Shown here: positions 58,726-64,000 of the stretch, in pieces
How the letters are laid out: each line of letters starts with the position of its first letter
How positions within the stretch are numbered: the stretch's first letter is position 1
NCBI GenBank assembly: GCA_030704615.1
Contig: CM060731.1
Span: forward strand, 41,478,001-41,542,000
Direction: 5' to 3'
Source of the DNA: Takakia lepidozioides
Lineage: Eukaryota; Streptophyta; Takakiopsida; Takakiales; Takakiaceae
Length of the DNA stretch: 64,000 nt
Notes under the pieces: generated by a model
Databases searched by the model: none
Told to the model about the DNA's origin: nothing
What the model saw: the letters and a program-made list of their open reading frames with translations, nothing else
Program-made: the position numbers and the translations under genes

Positions 58726-59377
58726 TCGTCAACGACATCTTAATTCGCAGTACGAGTTGGTACATGACCATTCATGGAAAAACCAAAAATCCCAAAAAAA
58801 TTCACCCAAAAAATTTCAACCCAAAAAAATTTGATGGCGAACAGCCTTGGCGGTAAGGCGGTGTGTGTATAGGTGCTAGGGCTTAAGGTGTCGTCAACGA
58901 CATCTTAATTCCCAGTACAAGTTGGCACATGACAATTCATGGAAAAAGCAAAAACCCCAAAAAAATTTAACCCAAAAAAATCTGTTGGCGAAGAGCCTTG
59001 TCGGTAAGGCGGTGTGTGTGCATATGCTGGGGATTAAGGTGTCGTCAACGACATCTTAATTCCCAGTACGAGTTGACACATGACAATTCATGGAAAAACC
59101 AAAAACCCCAAAAAAATTCACCCAAAAAATTTCAACCCACAAAAATCTGATGGTGAACAAGCCTTGGCGGTAAGGTGGTGTGTGTGCAGGTGCTGGGGAT
59201 TAAGGTGTCGTCAACGATATCTTAATTCCCAGTACGAGTTAGCATATGACAATTCATGGAAAAATCAAAAACCCCAAAAAAATTCACCCAAAAAAATCTG
59301 ATGGCGAACAAGCCTGGGCGGTAAGGCGGTGTGTGTGCAGGTGCTGGGGATTAAGGTGTCGTCAACGACATCTTAAT
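57950..59377. repeat. P1 palindrome tandem array, 12 copies
   Basis: Copies start at about 57,950, 58,080, 58,211, 58,343, 58,422 (core deleted), 58,498, 58,594, 58,725 (left arm replaced by poly-T), 58,882, 59,033, 59,199 and 59,350. The palindrome (28 bp, core TGTCGTCAACGACA) is the best conserved part. Spacers of about 50-140 bp are related to one another: they share a Pro/Lys-like A-rich part, a gcaagttttcc or cagtacgagttg start and a cggtgtgtgtgcaggt end. All copies point the same way. No gene is present. Confidence 0.9.
58675..58724. repeat. Poly-T tract
   Basis: About 50 uninterrupted T inside the P1 array, directly replacing the left arm of one palindrome. The length may be an assembly estimate. 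Confidence 0.9.
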
Positions 59378-60740
59378 TCCCAGTACGTGTTTTGAAATTT
59401 TTATTTATAAATCACGAGTTCACCTCTCTGCCTTCTTTAGATTTGGGTGTGAGCCTTTCTCTCAACCTTGGATACTTGGAAAAATGACAAGTAACCCCTC
59501 CTCAATCCACAAAGCAATGTGGATTCATTGTTGGCAATATACACTGCACTTTCACAATTGATTTGCAAGCAAGACTAGCATGGTTTAAAGGATTTCGGAG
59601 CTCGGGGGATTTCGGAGCTACTACTACAAGACAATTCCTAAGAGCTGGTGCGCTGTGTTCGGTCGCGCGCTGCTCTATTTGTTTTTAGGATTTTCGCTTC
59701 TCCGAACGAGAGAATACGAGATAAAAAACTCGAGATTTAGGCTATTTTTTTTATTTTTTTTGCTATGAGTGGTTTCTTCGAACCTTTGGGCCTTATGCCA
59801 ATGCTCGCCTAAAGCGTTCCGTCCTTTCCTCCACTGCACTGAACTGCACGCTCTCTTCTCTCAGCTCTCACGGCACCCTGCACAACACAGTCTCTGCTCT
59901 TCACGCTCTCCGCTCTTCAAAACTCTCTCTTTTCTAGCGCTAGTCGGTCTTACCACTTCCGCAGCGCTTCCGCGTACACAATGGAGTGGCGAAAGGGTGG
60001 GCTGAACGACCACACCCCTTATATGGTGTCGTCGCAAAGGATCTGAACCATTACGTTCTTTCGAAATCGAACGGTCGCGCGTGTTCCATCCAACATCTAT
60101 GCAAATATCATCCAATTCATCCTTTCCATTCTATCCATCCATTTTACGAATGACTAGATGAAATGAAAAAACAGATGAATGAACGAGAAAATATGACGTT
60201 AATGATCTCTTGCACATGATCATCAATTATAACCCCGTGGGGTATTTCCCAACCCCACACGTGACAATAAATGAAATGTACAAGTCAGATCCTCTTGCGG
60301 CGTTTTGCCGCTGGGAATTATTGCTCCTGACCATGTCTACATTCGGCGGATTAAGGCTTGGAATATTTCCTCTGTCACTCATTTACGCCTGCCGCATTCT
60401 CGGCCGAGTGTCATAGCTGCACGATTTCATGAAACGCTTGCGTCATGCCATCATCCACTTGGACAGCATTGAATGCGAAATACAACCTGCTTTATAAGCA
60501 CGAGTGTGAGACCATTGAACCACCGTTATCGGCCGTTATCTTTCTGGCATCATAATTGTTACATAGGGATCTACCAGTAAAGGACATTCTTTTCCGAAAT
60601 CGGTCAAAGAGTGCACTCCTGCACCATCTAGAACCGTTCGATTGTGGCCATATCGGATATCAACGGCGACGAAAATTGATCCGGGAGACAATGTATCGCA
60701 CTATCCCATTGGAGGAGTTCCAGCGGGCAACCTGGTTTCC
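59378..60740. other. No gene recognised
   Basis: Contains ATCCATTC/CATCC clusters at 60,085-60,190, the reverse orientation of the GGATGAATG cluster at 57.5-57.6 kb. Short open frames only. Confidence 0.4.
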
Positions 60741-60744
60741 ACCT

Positions 60745-60942
60745 CTATATAAGGTCTGAGTGCAAACTGTTCAAACTTCTATCTCCATACCTCTCACTTG
60801 CAGATTGTGTTTCCCGCACTTCTCTGGTCATCTCCCACCTCGCTTCCCATACTGCACCTCTCTGAGCATCCTGTACCTCTGTGGCCATTGCAGGTGTAAC
60901 TCTCTGAATTTCCATAATCTCTCGTGTGAACTGCATTTTCAC
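60745..60942 (-). CDS. Possible coiled-coil exon
   Basis: A frame reading VKMQFTREIMEIQRVTPAMA and then EVQDAQRGAVWEARWEMTRE, strongly helical with heptad spacing. Composition is protein-like, but no family, start or splice partner could be set. It may belong to a transposon protein. Confidence 0.25.
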   Translation of the reverse strand: MKMQFTREIMEIQRVTPAMATEVQDAQRGAVWEARWEMTREVRETQSASERYGDRSLNSLHSDLI

Positions 60943-61073
60943 CCGTAGAAAATGTTAAGACATCTATGTGTTTTCGATACTCTACAGGAAAATCTACTTA
61001 TTTGTCATCTGCATGTTTAGAAATTACAGTCCAATACTCTCCGATTTCTGTATTTCGTTATACCTCAAGTCGT

Positions 61074-61207
61074 GGACCTCCACTGGACAGTCGCGTCAAT
61101 GCTCACATCCATCCGTCATTACAATTATTCATCCACGTAACCATGTTCATCCACTAATATTCATCCGTCCGACTTTTTCATCTATATCTCATGTACAGTG
61201 GAGGTTA
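61074..61207. repeat. Two P2-like half-sites in inverted orientation
   Basis: GGACCTCCACTGGACAG at 61,074-61,090 and TGTACAGTGGAGGTTA at 61,192-61,207. The two arms pair across about 100 bp. Confidence 0.55.
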
Positions 61208-61397
61208 TATAATTAGACACAATCTTCAAATGACATGTTCCAGACCAAACAACAATTCCATTTCTATTCTACTTCTCTGAAACGTTCATACGCGAGTGTA
61301 TTTCCTTTTATTGAATTGATTCATCTCTGAATATAGTCTTCACTCATACTGCTTATTACTGTCAGTAAGGTCGTCACGGAGGGGTTTCCAGTTTCTT

Positions 61398-61423
61398 GAA
61401 CCTCACGTGTGCAGTGGAGGTTC
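61398..61423. repeat. P2 palindrome
   Basis: Copy (GAACCTCACGTG ... GCAGTGGAGGTTC) directly at the start of the open coding stretch of the following gene. Confidence 0.8.
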
Positions 61424-63557
61424 CGGTGATCATGATCTTAGAGACGGGTCAAAGAGTGTTTCTAACTCTTCCCGGTCCTCATCTCCAGTAGCCACTGGGG
61501 ACTACCTTAATGTCTCTGGGGTTAGGACCTGTCATGGACAACAATTATCTTCCTCAACCATTTCAGTGGTTCTCATCTCCTGTGGTGAAGCACACTCATT
61601 ATGTCCTCTTCCTTATGGACATATGGATGCTGACACCTTGAAGGAGGCCATTGGGACCCCGGTGATGTGGAATGTTGGCGAAGTTCTTGCGGAGAATAAC
61701 GAGTATCAAGGAGGGCTTGACATGAATCCTGATTTTATGCCGGAGACAAGAGATACTGCCGAGAATTCTGACGTCGACGAGGATGAATCAAACCACAGAC
61801 CATCGAAGAGTTCCTGGAATCCGAGCGGAGGACTCGGAAGAAACAATTGGAGAAACTTGCAGTGCGTACTGTTGGGTGATGATGGGGGTGCACTATTTCA
61901 GGGGAGTATTCAAGCCTGCATTCCGTATGAAGTGATCCTCAATGACAAACTGGGAGAGGACGATGTTGGAGTTCTTGTCACCAGAATACTTTCTTGAGGT
62001 TCTGGATCTTTGATGTCTCTTGTAAAATGGCCTTTAACAAAAACACGACTTTTGGAAAGTGGGAGACTACTCTCAAATGATCTGGAGAATTTTATTAGAT
62101 CCTCTGACAATATCTTGTACGAAGATCACGAGGCAGGTGTAAAGAAAGCGGCGTATCGGCATTTTACGAGAAAGAAGAGGGATCGAGATTTGGAACACTC
62201 CAAAAAAAGAATGAAGAATCTTACTCTGGAGGAAGTCCGGTCCGTGAGCAGCAAACCTTGCTGCAGACTTCACTACTGTCAATATTTCGATTGGCGAAAA
62301 ACCTTGGCTATCCGTACTTCATTTTGGGGATCCACTTTCGATGAGAGGAGAGAACATGGACTGAATGTTTCGAAACGACTTCACATGCTCGAAGGGACCT
62401 CTCGCAGGGCATACGTTACGATTGAGGGTGTGGATGTATGTGAGACTGCTTGGTGGACAATTCATGGAATTGGCAAGTCCACATACATGGAGTACAAAAA
62501 GTTGAGTAAACAGGGTTGGTTGTCAAGTCTCATTTTGTCAAGGGCTGTATTCTGGATGGAAAGGAGGCCTTGGTCGGGATTTCGGAGATGCACGTCTTCC
62601 GTTTTTTTAAGGATGCGGAGGGCTGGCCTGTCATGAAGTACAAGAAGTCCGCTACTGATTCGGATTGGCTTCCAACAAACAATAGCGTGAAGATGTGGAA
62701 GTCCAATCCTGACGGGACTCCGACGCTCCCTGAAGGAGACCCAGACGCCGTTCCAAGGAGACCTATCTGGGGAGTCGGGGATGACTCCTCCGAAAAACAG
62801 TCATTCATTAAGAATGCAATAAAAAAATACAGGGATTTTTGGACGAAAGGAATGATGCTTGACGATCATTATAGAGGTCGAATGGAACAATACGACCAGT
62901 ACTGGGGAAACATTCTTGCCGAGTTAGATAAGCCAATTCCAGAAGCTCCCGACCGTATTCAGCTTCTTGAGGGATTCTGGCCGAAAACAAATTGGTCCAA
63001 GAATCATCACAGAGATGGTCCATCCACATATATTGCCAGATGTGGAAGAAGAGGATGAAATCCTAGAACCTTACTGTGGCCCGAGGTGTAAGCGACCAAG
63101 AGTATCCCTGAATCCGTTCAAGGATATTGAGAAAGGGTTTTTTGTGCTCGTTCGCCTTTATGACCCAAGTACGTGCCCTGTCTGGATGGGGGTGGCAATA
63201 TCTGACGTAATCCGCGAAAGGGAAGATCCTAATTTTAAGAAGGTGAAGGTGGAGTGGTGGAGACCGAGAAAAGGTGGTAACCCAACAGACTTGGAAAGGT
63301 ACAGGGACTGTTGGTCAAAACTTTGGGAGTATAACTCGTCAGATCCTTCTCAATGGATCCACGTGAACAATGTTGTGTGGACAATGCCTCCACGAAAAAA
63401 TACGACAAGGAATAGCACTAAGAGAATTACTGCCGCCGAAGCAGTGAAGGCGCGCGTTAATTTGGAGGAGGCTAATCGTCAGTCAGAAAACGAGTCGTGC
63501 GAGCGAGTTCCAGACCAAGGACATATTGTTGAGGTCAACTCCAGTACTTCGATTTAA
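61407..63557 (+). pseudogene. Transposase-like ORF series, unrecognised family
   Basis: Four open stretches in order: 61,407-61,997, 62,010-62,515 (same frame, after TGA), 62,516-63,040 and 63,040-63,557. The second has a Lys/Arg-rich helix (RHFTRKKRDRDLEHSKKR) and a C...C / W / R..R / VC..AWW.IHGIGKST arrangement (CCRLHYCQYFDW, then VDVCETAWWTIHGIGKS). This resembles the N-terminal region seen in several eukaryotic transposase-related families, but no DDE core could be assigned. The C-terminal part, VWMGVAISDVI and KVKVEWWRP, looks like a small beta-barrel followed by a basic tail. P2 palindromes stand at both ends (61,398 and 63,636). Frameshifts near 62,510 and 63,040 and the TGA at 61,995 show decay. 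Confidence 0.45.
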
Positions 63558-64000
63558 GAAATAAATTTTTCTTCTCTATATGGCCCTTCTTGTTTGCGTT
63601 GGGGGATCCTTTTTGTTATCTTCTTATGTCGCACTGAACCTCGAATGTCCAGTGGACGTTCTTGTCCTTTGTTTCTGGTTTGCTGGATGCTGGATTGCTG
63701 TACGTCATAGTCAACAAAGATGACCCTGTGGGGGAGTTTCGCCTACATAACATATAGATCACAAGAACAAAATGGGCGGGCACGACCACTGGAGTCTTCA
63801 AATTCGGTCAAAGAGGTTTTTAACAACGGAAGAAAATAGCCCATTTCCAGTCCTTCTCTGAAACATTGGACTTGCTTTTCACATAACCAATTCTCCCACT
63901 GAAGCCTCCCACTAGGATCGTTGTTGACATACAGTTTTTCAATTTGCCAGTCCTCAAGTTTTTTCTATGAGGTTTTCCTCCATTTTCCCTCTAAGCTCTA
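63558..64000. other. 3' flank with P2 copy
   Basis: No gene seen in the last 440 bases apart from the P2 palindrome at 63,636-63,661. Confidence 0.5.
63636..63661. repeat. P2 palindrome
   Basis: Degenerate copy (GAACCTCGAATG ... CCAGTGGACGTTC) about 80 bp after the stop of the transposase-like gene. Confidence 0.75.

Noticed and set aside
58571-59301. Short proteins containing the CRQRHLNSQ motif
   Set aside because: The motif is simply the translation of the P1 palindrome in one frame.
57950-59377. P1 array as a CRISPR array
   Set aside because: The spacers are related to each other and vary in length, repeats are near-perfect palindromes, no cas genes occur and the context is eukaryotic.

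Overview
This window is nuclear DNA from a green-lineage eukaryote. The evidence is spliceosomal introns with clean GT/AG borders, a clathrin heavy chain relic that resembles plant sequences, a HeLo-like helical bundle plus kinase gene, a SERAC1-like hydrolase and a plant-type LINE. The loose gene density and abundance of decayed transposons suggest a charophyte alga such as Chara or an early land plant; that placement is inference. There are no bacterial operons, rRNA genes or convincing tRNA genes.

Layout. 1-4.5 kb: a LINE 3' fragment, then a 3.3-kb block that recurs at 28.1-31.4 kb and carries a small gene with two repeats of an unrecognised beta-rich domain. 4.5-9.9 kb: no intact gene. 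9.96-11.34 kb: an LRR (ribonuclease-inhibitor-like) protein. 12.4-16.6 kb: a LINE with endonuclease, reverse transcriptase and zinc-knuckle tail, broken by frameshifts and by a 764-bp internal inversion. 17.0-18.74 kb: a four-exon alpha/beta hydrolase that lacks the usual nucleophile serine. 18.9-33.3 kb: a mosaic of local duplications, with two truncated clathrin heavy chain copies in direct orientation, two kinase gene copies in inverted orientation, a LINE fragment and the second 3.3-kb block. 33.4-34.3 kb: a fold-back element.

37-64 kb holds genes that look transposon-borne. On the minus strand: (i) a multi-exon gene joining a ParB-like domain (DGNHR motif) to a beta-class DNA methyltransferase (N6-adenine/N4-cytosine type) at 37.67-42.96 kb; (ii) a decayed gene with a Transposase_24/En-Spm-like region at 43.0-45.3 kb; (iii) a gene with an acidic N-terminus and three degenerate FCP1/NIF-like HAD phosphatase domains at 51.8-56.8 kb. 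On the plus strand: (iv) a SET-domain gene with a polyproline linker at 48.9-50.5 kb; (v) an unrecognised transposase-like ORF series at 61.4-63.6 kb. Each has in-frame stops or frameshifts, several at homopolymers.

The most unusual signal is palindromic. A 28-bp palindrome (P1, core TGTCGTCAACGACA) occurs four times, only inside three consecutive introns of the ParB-methyltransferase gene, and again as a 12-copy tandem array at 57.95-59.38 kb. A different 26-bp palindrome (P2) lies in introns or flanks of genes iii and v. A third GC-rich palindrome (P3) fills the first predicted intron of gene i and recurs at 48.2-48.4 kb. A DNA-binding/DNA-modifying gene next to its own dispersed and arrayed palindromes is the best candidate here for an undescribed system, possibly a large transposon family with epigenetic cargo. 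How the genes work together is inference.
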